Below, piece by piece: positions 22,116 through 30,641 of a stretch of DNA of 56,710 nucleotides (within the stretch, counting starts at the first letter, position 1; each line of letters opens with the position of its first letter). Location of the stretch: positions 1 to 56,710 of IMG/VR virus record IMGVR_UViG_3300009168_000049; one strand, given 5' to 3'. The translations under genes and the position numbers were made by a program. This DNA is from a virus. The notes beneath the pieces were generated by a model. The model saw only the letters and a list, made by a program, of their open reading frames with translations, ran no database searches and had not been told where the DNA came from.

Positions 22116-22454
22116 GTGGACCCTCTCAGGTTCAAGGCTCGGGCCGCAGCTTTGGCCGTCTTCAAGCTGTACCGCTCTGGGTGCAACCTTAATCAAATTG
22201 CCGAACGGCGCGGTATCTCCAGGCAACACGCCTGGAAGCTGGCCACAGAGGGTCGTGAGCTTGTCCACGGGATTGAAAGCGGCGATCCCAGCTGGGAGCT
22301 AAGCCCACGTAGCCGCAATGCGCTGCTGATGTGGGGCGAGGGAACGACTCCAGAGGCGGTGGCCAAGATCGATCTCACGCGCGTTCCCAACATCGGCAGC
22401 AAAAGCCGTGAAGAGATTCTCGATTGGCTGGCCCGGCATGCGCCGGCTGTATGA
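22116..22454 (+). CDS. HTH protein with RNA-polymerase alpha-CTD-like domain
   Basis: About 112 residues from GTG 22116; ATG 22062, inside the previous gene, is an alternative, and neither has a clear ribosome site. The N-terminal part (FKLYRSGCNLNQIAERRGIS then RQHAWKLA) is a helix-turn-helix. The C-terminal part (LSPRSRNALLMWGEGTTPEA, then LTRVPNIGSKSREEILDWLA) matches the alpha-CTD pattern: a helix after LS-R, a short 'G-T-P/I' turn, and the HhH-like 'PNIG-KS--EI' motif. That domain binds AT-rich UP elements and sigma or activators. It may retarget host RNA polymerase. The family call is by eye. Confidence 0.7.
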   Translation: MDPLRFKARAAALAVFKLYRSGCNLNQIAERRGISRQHAWKLATEGRELVHGIESGDPSWELSPRSRNALLMWGEGTTPEAVAKIDLTRVPNIGSKSREEILDWLARHAPAV

Positions 22455-22656
22455 TCGCTTCGAAGATTGGGCCAATAACCCGCTGCTCCCGCCGCGCCCC
22501 GGGCGCTCCTTGAACCCGCGCCGCATCGACGTCCTGATCGCCCTCTTCGGCGCAATCTGCGTCGGGTATTACTGGTGGATGGAAGGCCTCCTGGGCGCTG
22601 CCAAAGGGGCGCTGGCGTACGCATTCGTCACGATGGTGGCGTTGTGGCTCCTCTGA
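22438..22656 (+). CDS. Small membrane protein, possible holin-like
   Basis: A 72-residue protein. Basic N-terminal region, then two hydrophobic segments (IDVLIALFGAICVGYYWWM and GALAYAFVTMVALWLL) to the very end. A holin-like function is conceivable because lysis genes lie just beyond on the other strand, but nothing proves it. Last plus-strand gene before the convergence point. Confidence 0.65.
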   Translation: MRRLYDRFEDWANNPLLPPRPGRSLNPRRIDVLIALFGAICVGYYWWMEGLLGAAKGALAYAFVTMVALWLL

Positions 22657-22660
22657 CGCA

Positions 22661-22690
22661 AAAACGCCCGGAGGAGGGCCTCCGGGCGTT
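22661..22690 (-). terminator. Intrinsic terminator at the convergence point
   Basis: AACGCCCGGAGG (22663-22674) pairs perfectly with CCTCCGGGCGTT (22679-22690) around an AGGG loop. On the minus strand TTTTTG follows, at the natural end of the leftward late transcripts. On the plus strand TT then CTGCC follows, five bases after the last rightward gene. It probably acts in both directions, better leftward. Confidence 0.8.
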
Positions 22691-22823
22691 CTGCCTATCG
22701 GACAAGGAGAGGGTTGGCTGGGGGCTAACGCACCCCGTCCGACAAGTTCAACAACCTTTACAGATCGGCGGCGGTGCTGGTGGGTAGAGCGGCAGAGGCG
22801 GCACCTCGCTCTCTACAGCCCGG

Positions 22824-23006
22824 TCATCGTATAGGGGAGCCGTACACCGAGATGCCGAGGATGCCAACCAGGATGAACAAAACCAGCCACGAGCCGAACG
22901 GTGCCCACGGGTAGTTTGGCCCGGCCGGTCGCCACGGATTTTGCGCGAAGATTCCGAAGAGGCCGACCAGCACAAAGATCAGCCAAAACCAGATGTTGGC
23001 GCCCAT
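22824..23006 (-). CDS. Small membrane protein, two segments
   Basis: A 60-residue, almost wholly hydrophobic protein (IWFWLIFVLVGLFGIFA, then SWLVLFILVGILGISV) with a Pro/Trp-rich loop. AAGGAG is well placed before the ATG. It is the last gene of the leftward series; its two-span layout and place near the endolysin make it a holin candidate, unproven. Confidence 0.7.
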   Translation of the reverse strand: MGANIWFWLIFVLVGLFGIFAQNPWRPAGPNYPWAPFGSWLVLFILVGILGISVYGSPIR

Positions 23007-23027
23007 GACCGTTTCTCCTTGAGCTGA

Positions 23028-23053
23028 CTGGTGGGGGAGAAGTCCCCCACCAG
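23028..23053 (-). other. Intergenic stem-loop
   Basis: CTGGTGGGGGA (23028-23038) pairs perfectly with TCCCCCACCAG (23043-23053) around GAAG. It lies between 23070-23600 and 22824-23006. No U-tract follows on the minus strand, where the AAGGAG of the next gene comes shortly after. It may be a pause, processing or stability element. Confidence 0.45.
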
Positions 23054-23069
23054 CATGCGTCGTGGTGCG

Positions 23070-23600
23070 CTACGCCTTGGGCTGTGCCGTTGGCGGCAGT
23101 GGCTGTCCGGCTGTCGGAGGCACCGGCTGACCCGATGCGTGCGGCGGCATGCCACCACCGGGTAGGCCCTGATTGGGCTGATCGGGATTGACCGGAATGG
23201 TCGGCACGTTCGGCTGCCCGGGAGGCTGCGGCTTCTCCGGCACCGCCGGCGTGATCGAGACCCATTCGAAGCCTTTGCCGGGGATGTACGCGACCACCCA
23301 GAGACCTGCACCAGGCGATGAGCCAGGCGCAGGCGGCTTGGTGCCAGCCGGCGGCATGTGGATCGGATGCGAGGGCAGGCCGCCGCCGCCGGGGAGGCCC
23401 TGTGAGGGATGTCCGCCTTGACCCGGCAGGCCCTGCGAGGGGTGTCCAAAGCCGGGAAGACCCTGATCGGGGTGACCAAAGCCAGGAAGACCCTGACCGG
23501 GATGCGGCAATCCGCCGATGCCGCCGATGTTGCCGAAGCCGGGATCAATCGGGCCGCCGCCAACTTCTTGAATCACCAAACATAAAGCAAGTTTTGCCAT
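23070..23600 (-). CDS. Gly/Pro-rich low-complexity protein
   Basis: A 176-residue protein with tandem imperfect repeats of about 9-12 residues near positions 30-76 (GLPGFGHPDQ, GLPGFGHPSQ, GLPGQGGHPSQ). A short folded-looking section follows (LWVVAYIPGKGFEWVSITPA), then a Pro/Gln-rich C-terminus. No signal peptide is clear. AGGAGG precedes the ATG. Function unknown; the repeats suggest an extended spacer. Confidence 0.72.
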   Translation of the reverse strand: MAKLALCLVIQEVGGGPIDPGFGNIGGIGGLPHPGQGLPGFGHPDQGLPGFGHPSQGLPGQGGHPSQGLPGGGGLPSHPIHMPPAGTKPPAPGSSPGAGLWVVAYIPGKGFEWVSITPAVPEKPQPPGQPNVPTIPVNPDQPNQGLPGGGMPPHASGQPVPPTAGQPLPPTAQPKA

Positions 23601-23653
23601 CGTCTCAGTCCTCCTGTTGTGCGCGTTACTGCGCGGTCACTGACTTCGCAAGC

Positions 23654-23746
23654 TTATGGCGCTGGCGCCACCCAAATCGGTGGTGGTGCAGGCAGCGGGG
23701 TGGCGACGTTCTTGGCGCACGGTGCTGAACAACGAACGACGATCAT
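23654..23746 (-). CDS. Tiny Cys/Pro peptide, 30 residues
   Basis: Sequence begins MIVVRCSAPC and ends with a Pro-rich tail (PLPAPPPIWVAPAP). A GGAGG site lies 6 bases before the ATG, inside the end of the endolysin gene, and the ATG overlaps the endolysin stop (ATGA). The N-terminus matches the 50-residue protein at 47204-47356 (MIPVRCSAAC). That recurrence is the best evidence it is real. Function unknown. Confidence 0.55.
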   Translation of the reverse strand: MIVVRCSAPCAKNVATPLPAPPPIWVAPAP

Positions 23747-24909
23747 GTCGGTCCTCCGATCTGTTGGCCGTTGACAAAAACGATCACATCGCCGGACACC
23801 TCGATGTCGATCCGGGCCGGCGGCGGTAGCACGATCTCCGGCGGCAGGATCGGCGCTTCGATGTCGAGCGGACCGGCGAGAGCGGTGGCGATGGCGTCGA
23901 TGATATCATCGAAATTGTCGTCGTAGAGATCGCAGTCGGCTTCGCTATCGACGAAGCAGGTTTCCAGCATCACGCTCGGCTTGTCGGTCTGATTGAGAAA
24001 CATCAGGTCGGTACGCTTCTTGCCGCCGCGATTGATGAAGCCGCCGGCCTTGGCAATCGCTTCGGAGAGCTGGCCGGCGAGCGCGGCCTGGCTGACGTAG
24101 AGCACCTCGACGCCCATTGGCTTCTCCACCTGCTCGAAGGCGTTGAAGTGCACCGAGATGTCCAGGTCGCGCTGCTGGTCGTTGTGGTGATCGACGATCC
24201 GATTCAGGTTCTCCGATTGTGAGCTCGAGACATCGTCATGGAAAACGTTGACGTGGGTGCCACGCAAGCTGAGCTGCTCGGCCAGGGCGTCGACCACACG
24301 GCGCGCCTGGTCAACCTCGTCGATGATGCCGTGGGCACCGCGCACGAACTTGCCGTGGCCGGATGAGATGACGATCCGTTCGTAGGCCATGAGGGTCTTC
24401 TCCTCCGGGTGGCCGCGATAGAGCCGCAGCGCCTCGTGCGCCATCTCACGGCGCCAGTCTTCGTGTGGCACGCCAGGGCGCTCATACAGGCGCCAGAACG
24501 ATTCCACCTTCTGATCGAGCGTGGGACAATCACACAGCGCCGGATAGTAGATGCCGTCAATGGTGCCGCCGCCGATCAGCACCCGCTGCTCCCAGGTCTC
24601 GGTCACCTCGTGGGTGAAAAAGGCCAGGCAGGCCTCGTCATACTCAAGTTCGTCTTCGGAATAGAGATTGTAGTTGTTGGCGGCGCACCACTTCTCTAGA
24701 TCGTCACGCCGCGAGCCGGTCCACATCGCCCAGCCGTAGCCGCCGCTGCCGCCGACCTCCTCGCGGTAGAGAAAGCCGCCAGTCTCGACGCCGAAGCTGC
24801 CCAGCGCGGAGGCGGACTCCTCGTCGTCCATCATCAGCAGGTCGATCATCAGCTGCATGATCCCAGGCGCCTTGCGCTGGAACTCCGGCGTGATCGGTGC
24901 GCTGCTCAT
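23743..24909 (-). CDS. Two-domain endolysin (tail-lysozyme-like plus amidase)
   Basis: A 388-residue protein. The N-terminal half (ALGSFGVETGGFLYREEVGG, then YGWAMWTGSRRDDLEKWC) resembles the phage tail-lysozyme/muramidase domain, with the Glu of VETGG as likely catalytic acid. The C-terminal half is an Amidase_3-type N-acetylmuramoyl-L-alanine amidase: SSGHGKFVRGAHGIIDE near residue 183, then SVHFNAFE and VMLETCFVDSEAD, which hold the zinc ligands and catalytic Glu. No signal peptide, so a holin is needed. A beta tail (IDIEVSGDVIVFVNGQ) follows and might bind the wall. It would cut both glycan strand and peptide stem. Confidence 0.85.
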   Translation of the reverse strand: MSSAPITPEFQRKAPGIMQLMIDLLMMDDEESASALGSFGVETGGFLYREEVGGSGGYGWAMWTGSRRDDLEKWCAANNYNLYSEDELEYDEACLAFFTHEVTETWEQRVLIGGGTIDGIYYPALCDCPTLDQKVESFWRLYERPGVPHEDWRREMAHEALRLYRGHPEEKTLMAYERIVISSGHGKFVRGAHGIIDEVDQARRVVDALAEQLSLRGTHVNVFHDDVSSSQSENLNRIVDHHNDQQRDLDISVHFNAFEQVEKPMGVEVLYVSQAALAGQLSEAIAKAGGFINRGGKKRTDLMFLNQTDKPSVMLETCFVDSEADCDLYDDNFDDIIDAIATALAGPLDIEAPILPPEIVLPPPARIDIEVSGDVIVFVNGQQIGGPT

Positions 24910-24910
24910 G

Positions 24911-25222
24911 TCAGCATGGCGGTGGTGACCAGTTCAGAATCGATTGACGCGAGCGCGCGTAGGCGCTGATGCCAATGTGCAGGCCACGCGAGGCGCGGGC
25001 CGGCTGATCGGACGGATCCTTCAGCCAGGTGTCGTAGACGCTGACGGTGTGACGCTTGAGGCCTTCCTCGATGCCGGCGAACATGATGGTGCGGGTGCGC
25101 TCGCGCGTGTCGGCATCCATGCAGGTTGCTTGTGGCGTCAGTGTCGGTATCGGCGTCGCTGCTGTCGCGATGTGCAGCCCGACGATGACCAGCACCCCGG
25201 CAGCAACAGCCAGGTTGTTCAT
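24911..25222 (-). CDS. Secreted protein near the endolysin
   Basis: A 103-residue protein with a signal peptide ([20 protein letters not shown]). The mature part is helical (RERTRTIMFAGIEEGLKRHT, then YDTWLKDPSDQPARASRG) and ends in WSPPPC. An ATGA overlap with the fibre gene supports the frame. A rival 108-codon frame at 24906-25232 has no plausible protein character. Periplasmic; position suggests a role in lysis, but it is not a recognisable spanin. Confidence 0.75.
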   Translation of the reverse strand: MNNLAVAAGVLVIVGLHIATAATPIPTLTPQATCMDADTRERTRTIMFAGIEEGLKRHTVSVYDTWLKDPSDQPARASRGLHIGISAYARSRQSILNWSPPPC

Positions 25223-28047
25223 CGCGCAGCAATCTGCTGTTTCAGCGTCTCGACTTCGGCGGACAACTCTTTGACTGCGTTGATCAGGGCAAACATCAAT
25301 GGACCCGGATCAATGCTGCGGATATCGTCGACCGCAACACCGTCGATGGTCCCGGCGCGCTTGCCGATGATCTCGGGGAAATGCGGTTCGGCTTCCTGCG
25401 CGATCAGACCGATGAACTCTTTTGCTTCTTGAGCCACAGTGTGGTGTGGACTGCGTCTGAACGGCGCAGTCTCATTCTCTCTCAAATCTACACGTTCTTC
25501 AGGATACTTAGGCGTACCTTCTGGAATGTCGTTGCCCTTGTAGACGTAGCGCACCGGCCGCAGTGCGTTGATCGAGGCTAGACCATTCTCGTAGTTACCG
25601 AGAACGTTTTTGATTCGTGCATCCGAGCTATCGGCCCACGATCCGCCGCCGGGTTTCCATGCGCCGCCCGCACCGAAGAGCTGCATACTATTATAAGTGA
25701 TATTAAGCCAATGTGTATATGTCGACGACCCATCAGCATTGGATTGATCGAAGAAGATTTGATTGGAAAAATTATACCAACCATGAGCACCGTAGCCGGT
25801 GTTGTAGATTGAGAATCCTGCGGCGTCTCCACCCCACTGGATCCGCATGTAAGCACCGGTACAGGCGATGGTACCATTATTAGTTAGTGTACCGGTGATA
25901 ATTGTTGGCTTATATAAATTGATTGTAGTATCAAACATAGCAAGCCAAGCACCACCACCAGCAGTCAGAATACCGACATTGCCCGCTCCTCCTGCTCTAA
26001 TCTGATACGCCCACCCATCGTAATAAATACCGGTCGTCGCGGGTCCACCCCATGCGGCAGCGCCGCCGTAGGATGTGGTGAGATAAGAACCTGCAATCGT
26101 ACCGCTGCTACTAATCGCACCACTACTGAGTGTACCACCAAGAGAAAGCGGACCGGTCAAAGTAAAAGCCGATCCATCCCAGTAGAGATATTTAGCAGAG
26201 GCGCTTCCAAAATATAGTACACCCGTCGTCGGTGCCGCTGCTCGATATACCGTGAGATCACCAGACATAATATCGCCGGTCTTCGCCACACGATTGTTTG
26301 CATTGGCGTTGGCGGCGCTGTCGCCCGCATCGACGTAGGTCTTGTTGGTTATGTGCTGACCAGCCGTAGGCGCAATCGGCGCATCGATTGTCCCGGTAGT
26401 GTTGAGCGTCATCACGAAACGGCTGGTATTCGCGTCAACAAACGTCAGCCCGGCATTGTCACCTCTAACAGCGAGCCCCCACTTGCGCGGCATCCCGGGG
26501 TAGGTGCTCTCCCAGTACTGTTGATAGGAGCCATCCGACCGCAACAAATTGACGTGTACGCCGTTTAGGCTTCCGGTCATCGTGTCGCCAGCCTTGAGCA
26601 CGCGCAGCGCATCCTGCGTATCGACGTAGATGGTGGTCGCCTTGCCCGTATCGCCCGCGTCAACGTAGTCCTTGCGCACCGCCTGGTTCGCCGCAGGTCC
26701 GACCGGCAGGCCCAGGTGCCCCGACATGACATCGCCGGTTTTTGCGACGCGCAGATTATCGCCGGTGACAATCGCGGCCGCGTTGGCGGCATCGCCGGCG
26801 TCAACGTAGGTCTTATCGGCCTTTGTTGTGTCGGAGGGGTGGCGATGATCCTCACGCGAGAACGAGTCCGAGGTGCCGACCGCACCCGGCGTGCCGTCCA
26901 TCAGCGGCATGGCGGTGCCGGGCGATCCAGCACCAGCCGGGCCGGTGGCACCGGTAGCGCCAGGGTCGCCTTTATCGCCTTTTGGTCCCTGAATACCCTG
27001 CGGGCCCGGCTGTCCCTGCTGTCCCGTCGAGCCGGTGGCGCCGGTGTCGCCCTTCGGTCCTTCTGGCCCAATCGGACCCTGCGCGCCGGTGGCGCCGGTC
27101 GGACCGGCCGGCCCAGGGACGGTGCTGTCGTTGCCCTGCGGGCCCTGCGGACCGACGGCGCCGCTGTCGCCCTTGATGCCCTGTGGGCCCTGCGGACCAA
27201 CCGGGCCAATCGGACCTTCGATCCCTTGTTCGCCCTCCGGACCCTGGACGCCCTGAATGCCCTGATCGCCCTCCGGTCCCTCTGGTCCCTGCGGACCGAC
27301 CGTGCCTTGCGGTCCCTGCGGACCAGGAGGGCCCTGGATCGAGCCGCCGGAGACCCAGGCTGTGCCGTCCCATATCCACAGCGAATCGTCTTCCTCGACG
27401 ATGTAAGCGTCGCCTTGAATATTCTCGATTGGGTTTGAGGGTAGGTCGCCCGAGGTCGGCACCGATCCCCGCATGGTGATGCCGGTGCCGGCTTCGCCCT
27501 GCGGACCTTCCGGACCTTGGACGCCCTGCGGTCCGGCGACACCCTGATCGCCCTTCGGACCCTGGGTGCCTTGGACGCCCTGATCGCCTTTGACGCCCTG
27601 TGGACCCTGCGCGCCGGTCGCGCCAGTCGCACCGGTGGCACCCTGTGGGCCCTGCGGCCCCGGTACGGTCGAAGCGGCGCCGGTGTCGCCCTTGGGGCCT
27701 TGCGGCCCGGCAGGACCGACCGGGCCTGGCACCGTCGAAGGCGCACCGGTCGGACCGGCGGGACCAGGTGGGCCAAGCGGTCCTTGCGGCCCTGGCGGGC
27801 CGGGTGGACCTTGTTCGCCGCCGGCGCCTTCGCTGCCGAGCACGCCGTTTACCAGCCACAGCGGTTCTTGGATTTTGATGGCGGCGGCCGGACCGCGCTC
27901 TGATTCACTCCGGCCGACCAGGGTCTGGCTGTCGGTCAGCACCACCATCTGGTCGTTATAATTGGTGAAGAGAGCACGCTGAATCGGCGCGCCGGTCTCC
28001 GGATTTAAGGTCGACCTATCGGTCGGGTAAACTTCGGGAGCCGTCAC
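25219..28047 (-). CDS. Collagen-like tail fibre with S74 intramolecular chaperone
   Basis: A 942-residue fibre. After about 70 residues it has long Gly-X-Y collagen-like blocks ([16 protein letters not shown] and many more, roughly residues 76-195 and 245-385). A 45-residue insert separates them ([20 protein letters not shown]). Repeats of TYVDAGD-type segments and a beta-rich shaft follow. The last 140 residues are a Peptidase_S74 chaperone domain ([18 protein letters not shown], then [19 protein letters not shown]). These domains trimerise the fibre and usually cleave themselves off before the SD-R-K motif. GTG start with AAAGGTG upstream. Probably the main receptor-binding fibre. Confidence 0.88.
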   Translation of the reverse strand: MTAPEVYPTDRSTLNPETGAPIQRALFTNYNDQMVVLTDSQTLVGRSESERGPAAAIKIQEPLWLVNGVLGSEGAGGEQGPPGPPGPQGPLGPPGPAGPTGAPSTVPGPVGPAGPQGPKGDTGAASTVPGPQGPQGATGATGATGAQGPQGVKGDQGVQGTQGPKGDQGVAGPQGVQGPEGPQGEAGTGITMRGSVPTSGDLPSNPIENIQGDAYIVEEDDSLWIWDGTAWVSGGSIQGPPGPQGPQGTVGPQGPEGPEGDQGIQGVQGPEGEQGIEGPIGPVGPQGPQGIKGDSGAVGPQGPQGNDSTVPGPAGPTGATGAQGPIGPEGPKGDTGATGSTGQQGQPGPQGIQGPKGDKGDPGATGATGPAGAGSPGTAMPLMDGTPGAVGTSDSFSREDHRHPSDTTKADKTYVDAGDAANAAAIVTGDNLRVAKTGDVMSGHLGLPVGPAANQAVRKDYVDAGDTGKATTIYVDTQDALRVLKAGDTMTGSLNGVHVNLLRSDGSYQQYWESTYPGMPRKWGLAVRGDNAGLTFVDANTSRFVMTLNTTGTIDAPIAPTAGQHITNKTYVDAGDSAANANANNRVAKTGDIMSGDLTVYRAAAPTTGVLYFGSASAKYLYWDGSAFTLTGPLSLGGTLSSGAISSSGTIAGSYLTTSYGGAAAWGGPATTGIYYDGWAYQIRAGGAGNVGILTAGGGAWLAMFDTTINLYKPTIITGTLTNNGTIACTGAYMRIQWGGDAAGFSIYNTGYGAHGWYNFSNQIFFDQSNADGSSTYTHWLNITYNSMQLFGAGGAWKPGGGSWADSSDARIKNVLGNYENGLASINALRPVRYVYKGNDIPEGTPKYPEERVDLRENETAPFRRSPHHTVAQEAKEFIGLIAQEAEPHFPEIIGKRAGTIDGVAVDDIRSIDPGPLMFALINAVKELSAEVETLKQQIAAR

Positions 28048-28056
28048 CGCACACCT

Positions 28057-29400
28057 TTAAGGGATGTATTGTCCGCCGGAACCCGACGATCCGACGATTG
28101 ACCCCGGCATCGTCTGCCCCCACGCCGAGAGCACGCTGTTGCCGGTGACATCGTACATCTTGCCGGTGGTGTTCATATTGTGATTGCGCGTCTTGCCGAA
28201 CGACATGACGGCGAGTTCGCGCAACAGCATCGAGGCCGCATTTGCGTTCGTGTCGACATACCAGAAGTCGGCACCATTGATGTGGATCGAGCCGTTCCAT
28301 TGTCCGCCGTAGCAAGCGACAATGCTGCCGAGCGCCAGGCCACGGCCGTTGAACTCGTACGAGCCTTCTGTCGTGCTGCCGATGGATCCAGCGAAGCAGT
28401 GGATGAACGTGCTGTACTGGTTGGCGACAGTCGAATCCCAATTACACCGGTCGAAGATCACATTGCTGTTGTCGAGCCGCGTGATGCTGCCTTCGAACGG
28501 TTGCGCAACATCGCGCTGGAACGTAATACCGGTCACAACACATTGGGCCAAGCCACGGAAGAACAGGTTGCCTTTCGAGTTGTTGCCGAAATCGATGCTG
28601 CTGAGCTTGTAGTTCAGCCGGTCGGCAGGATCGACCGATGACAGCGTGACGCCGCCACCGAACGGACCGATGATCGCGCCCGCATAGGTGCCGGGGATGC
28701 CGAGCTTCAGATTCATCACGAACAGCGGCGTCGCTGCGTAACGCGCACCGACACGACCCCAGGCCCCTTGAATAGTGCGAAACGCTTTCGACGCTTCGTT
28801 GGCCGAGCCATCGCCGGTAGTGTCGTTGCCGTCGGTGCGGATCCAGATATCGACGCCGCCCTTGACGATCAGTGGCACCTGTGAGGGGAGCAAACCGAGG
28901 TGGAAGAAGTTTCCGTTCCAGTAACAAATCCGATGCGGAATGCCAGCACGGAAATCGCCGCTCTCGACCATTTGGTAATCGTTACGTCGAACATAGACGA
29001 GACCAAGGCCGTCAACGTTAATCCTCATTACACCTTGGTTGGTAATGGCTGGGATAACAGTTAGAACTAAATAATCATTGTAGCGTGTGACTCTTGGATC
29101 AAGATTTGCGCGGTAATCGAACGGCCCATCCCACAGGATCGCGCCTTGAGGAAGACCACGTTGATTGATGTAATTAACAGCACGTTCAATGTGGGTAAGA
29201 CTGCCGCAATCGTATTGCAGCTCAGCCTTCATGATCAAATTCATCTGCTCCGCAAGCATGGCGTTTGCGGCAGCAGGATCAAAACGTGGCTGACAGCGAC
29301 TGGTCGAGTACCAGAGTTCATCGCACCCCGTCGTGTTGACGTCGGGGAGAGAATTCCGGGCATCTGCGGGCGGGACGCCACTATCAGGGAACATGGGCAT
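28057..29400 (-). CDS. Tailspike/fibre protein with beta-helix-like body
   Basis: A 447-residue protein. The N-terminus (MPMFPDSGVPPADARN) looks like a virion-attachment segment. The middle (DIWIRTDGNDTTGDGSANEA then SKAFRTIQGAW) is the entry of a pectate-lyase-type right-handed beta-helix, followed by repeated short strands with Asn turns. Such spikes bind or cut surface polysaccharide. Several Cys are spread along it. Catalytic residues cannot be named from sequence alone. Confidence 0.78.
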   Translation of the reverse strand: MPMFPDSGVPPADARNSLPDVNTTGCDELWYSTSRCQPRFDPAAANAMLAEQMNLIMKAELQYDCGSLTHIERAVNYINQRGLPQGAILWDGPFDYRANLDPRVTRYNDYLVLTVIPAITNQGVMRINVDGLGLVYVRRNDYQMVESGDFRAGIPHRICYWNGNFFHLGLLPSQVPLIVKGGVDIWIRTDGNDTTGDGSANEASKAFRTIQGAWGRVGARYAATPLFVMNLKLGIPGTYAGAIIGPFGGGVTLSSVDPADRLNYKLSSIDFGNNSKGNLFFRGLAQCVVTGITFQRDVAQPFEGSITRLDNSNVIFDRCNWDSTVANQYSTFIHCFAGSIGSTTEGSYEFNGRGLALGSIVACYGGQWNGSIHINGADFWYVDTNANAASMLLRELAVMSFGKTRNHNMNTTGKMYDVTGNSVLSAWGQTMPGSIVGSSGSGGQYIP

Positions 29401-29423
29401 AGGCGGATTCTCGCTGTTTTTGG

Positions 29424-30629
29424 TTAAGCGGATCGTGTCTCAAGGGCTGCTACCCGCTCCATCAGGGTGGCGTTGATGGCGGACAGCTCCTTGATGGCGT
29501 TGATCAGTGCGTAAGTCAGCGCGCTCGGATCGAGGTCACGCAGATCGGCGACCATCGTACCGTCGATCATCGCTGCACGCTGGGTCACTATCTCGGGAAA
29601 TGCCACTTCGGCATCCTGCGCGATCAGGCCGATGAATTCCTTCTGCTTCACCGCCGCATCGTGGTGCGGTGAGTTGGCGTAGGGCACGGTCAGTTCGCGC
29701 GGTTCGGCCTCATCCGGCGGCGGCAAAGCTGCGTAAGCTGAGGGAGGAACGTCAGCTGGTGTGTCATTGCCTTTGAACGTGTAGCGTACTGGGTTGAGGG
29801 TCAGGATGGCATCAAGACCACTCTCGTAATTACCGATCACGGTCTTGATGCGCGCATCGGATGAGTCAGCCCAGTCGCCGCCACCAGGTTTCCATGCGCC
29901 GCCAGCGCCGAATAGCTGGCAGCTGTCAGAAGCGATTTGAAACCAATTTCCAGCAGGACCACCATTACCGTAAAAATTACTGAAGCGTATGACCCCTGCT
30001 GCTGCATACATACCAACAGAATAACCCGCACCTGTATTATAAAGACCGATACCAATATTATCGTATGGATGTCTAATCGTTGGACTAGGATAATCTATAT
30101 AGAACGGCCCACCATTAATATTAACTGTACCGACATTCAGTGTATTCACCGTGGCTACGCCACCGACAGCGAGCGTACCGTTGCACTGAAGATGCGTGTA
30201 CGCGCCAAGATTATAAGCGTTGAGCGTACCGTTGATCGAACCAGCGTTTGCAAGGAGCTGATTGGCGTTTACGTTACCGCCGAAGGTGCCATGAAGTCCA
30301 TTGATGGTACCAGCTGCGTTGATATTAGCATTGCTGGTCAATTGAGCCGCAGTAACCGTACCTCCAACTGAAGCATTTCCGCTACATGATAGCGATGGGA
30401 GAGTCAGCCCTCCCGTCATCGTATCGCCGGGCACATTCACGAAATTGGTTGTGTTGGCGGCGTCGGTGGCGGACTTGATGGCGTCGCTTTCCGCCTTGGT
30501 GTAGGAATCAGAAGGCGTGACCGAGACGGTGCTGGCCCACGCAAAACCATTCCACTTGTACATCGCACTCGATACCGGATCCGTGTAGACCTGGTTGAGC
30601 GCCGGGCTTGCTGGAAAATCCATTGCCAT
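29424..30629 (-). CDS. Tail fibre with S74 intramolecular chaperone
   Basis: A 401-residue protein. The start (FPASPALNQVYTDPVSSAMY then KWNGFAW) is a typical fibre N-terminal module. A beta-rich Asn/Gly shaft follows, and the C-terminus is a Peptidase_S74 domain ([18 protein letters not shown], then [20 protein letters not shown]). The C-terminal domain is paralogous to that of the 942-residue fibre, so the phage has two self-processed fibres, probably by duplication. Confidence 0.85.
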   Translation of the reverse strand: MAMDFPASPALNQVYTDPVSSAMYKWNGFAWASTVSVTPSDSYTKAESDAIKSATDAANTTNFVNVPGDTMTGGLTLPSLSCSGNASVGGTVTAAQLTSNANINAAGTINGLHGTFGGNVNANQLLANAGSINGTLNAYNLGAYTHLQCNGTLAVGGVATVNTLNVGTVNINGGPFYIDYPSPTIRHPYDNIGIGLYNTGAGYSVGMYAAAGVIRFSNFYGNGGPAGNWFQIASDSCQLFGAGGAWKPGGGDWADSSDARIKTVIGNYESGLDAILTLNPVRYTFKGNDTPADVPPSAYAALPPPDEAEPRELTVPYANSPHHDAAVKQKEFIGLIAQDAEVAFPEIVTQRAAMIDGTMVADLRDLDPSALTYALINAIKELSAINATLMERVAALETRSA

Positions 30630-30641
30630 CTGGGTCGGCCT

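Noticed and set aside
22748-22804. Possible 18-codon minus-strand peptide ending PPPICKGC
   Set aside because: GTG start with only a weak ribosome site and very short. The Pro-rich end recalls the 30-residue peptide at 23654, so it is noted, but not enough to call.
24906-25232. 108-codon minus-strand frame overlapping the secreted protein gene
   Set aside because: Nearly the same extent as 24911-25222 but without signal peptide or stop/start coupling; His/Arg-rich composition typical of a shadow.
27400-27700. CRISPR-like repetition in the fibre gene
   Set aside because: Repeats are in-frame 9-base-type collagen codons without constant repeat and spacer sizes.
26716-27961. Long open frames on both strands over the collagen-like region
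   Set aside because: They are shadow frames caused by the Gly-Pro-Gln repeat codons of the fibre gene; compositions are extreme and no start sites fit.
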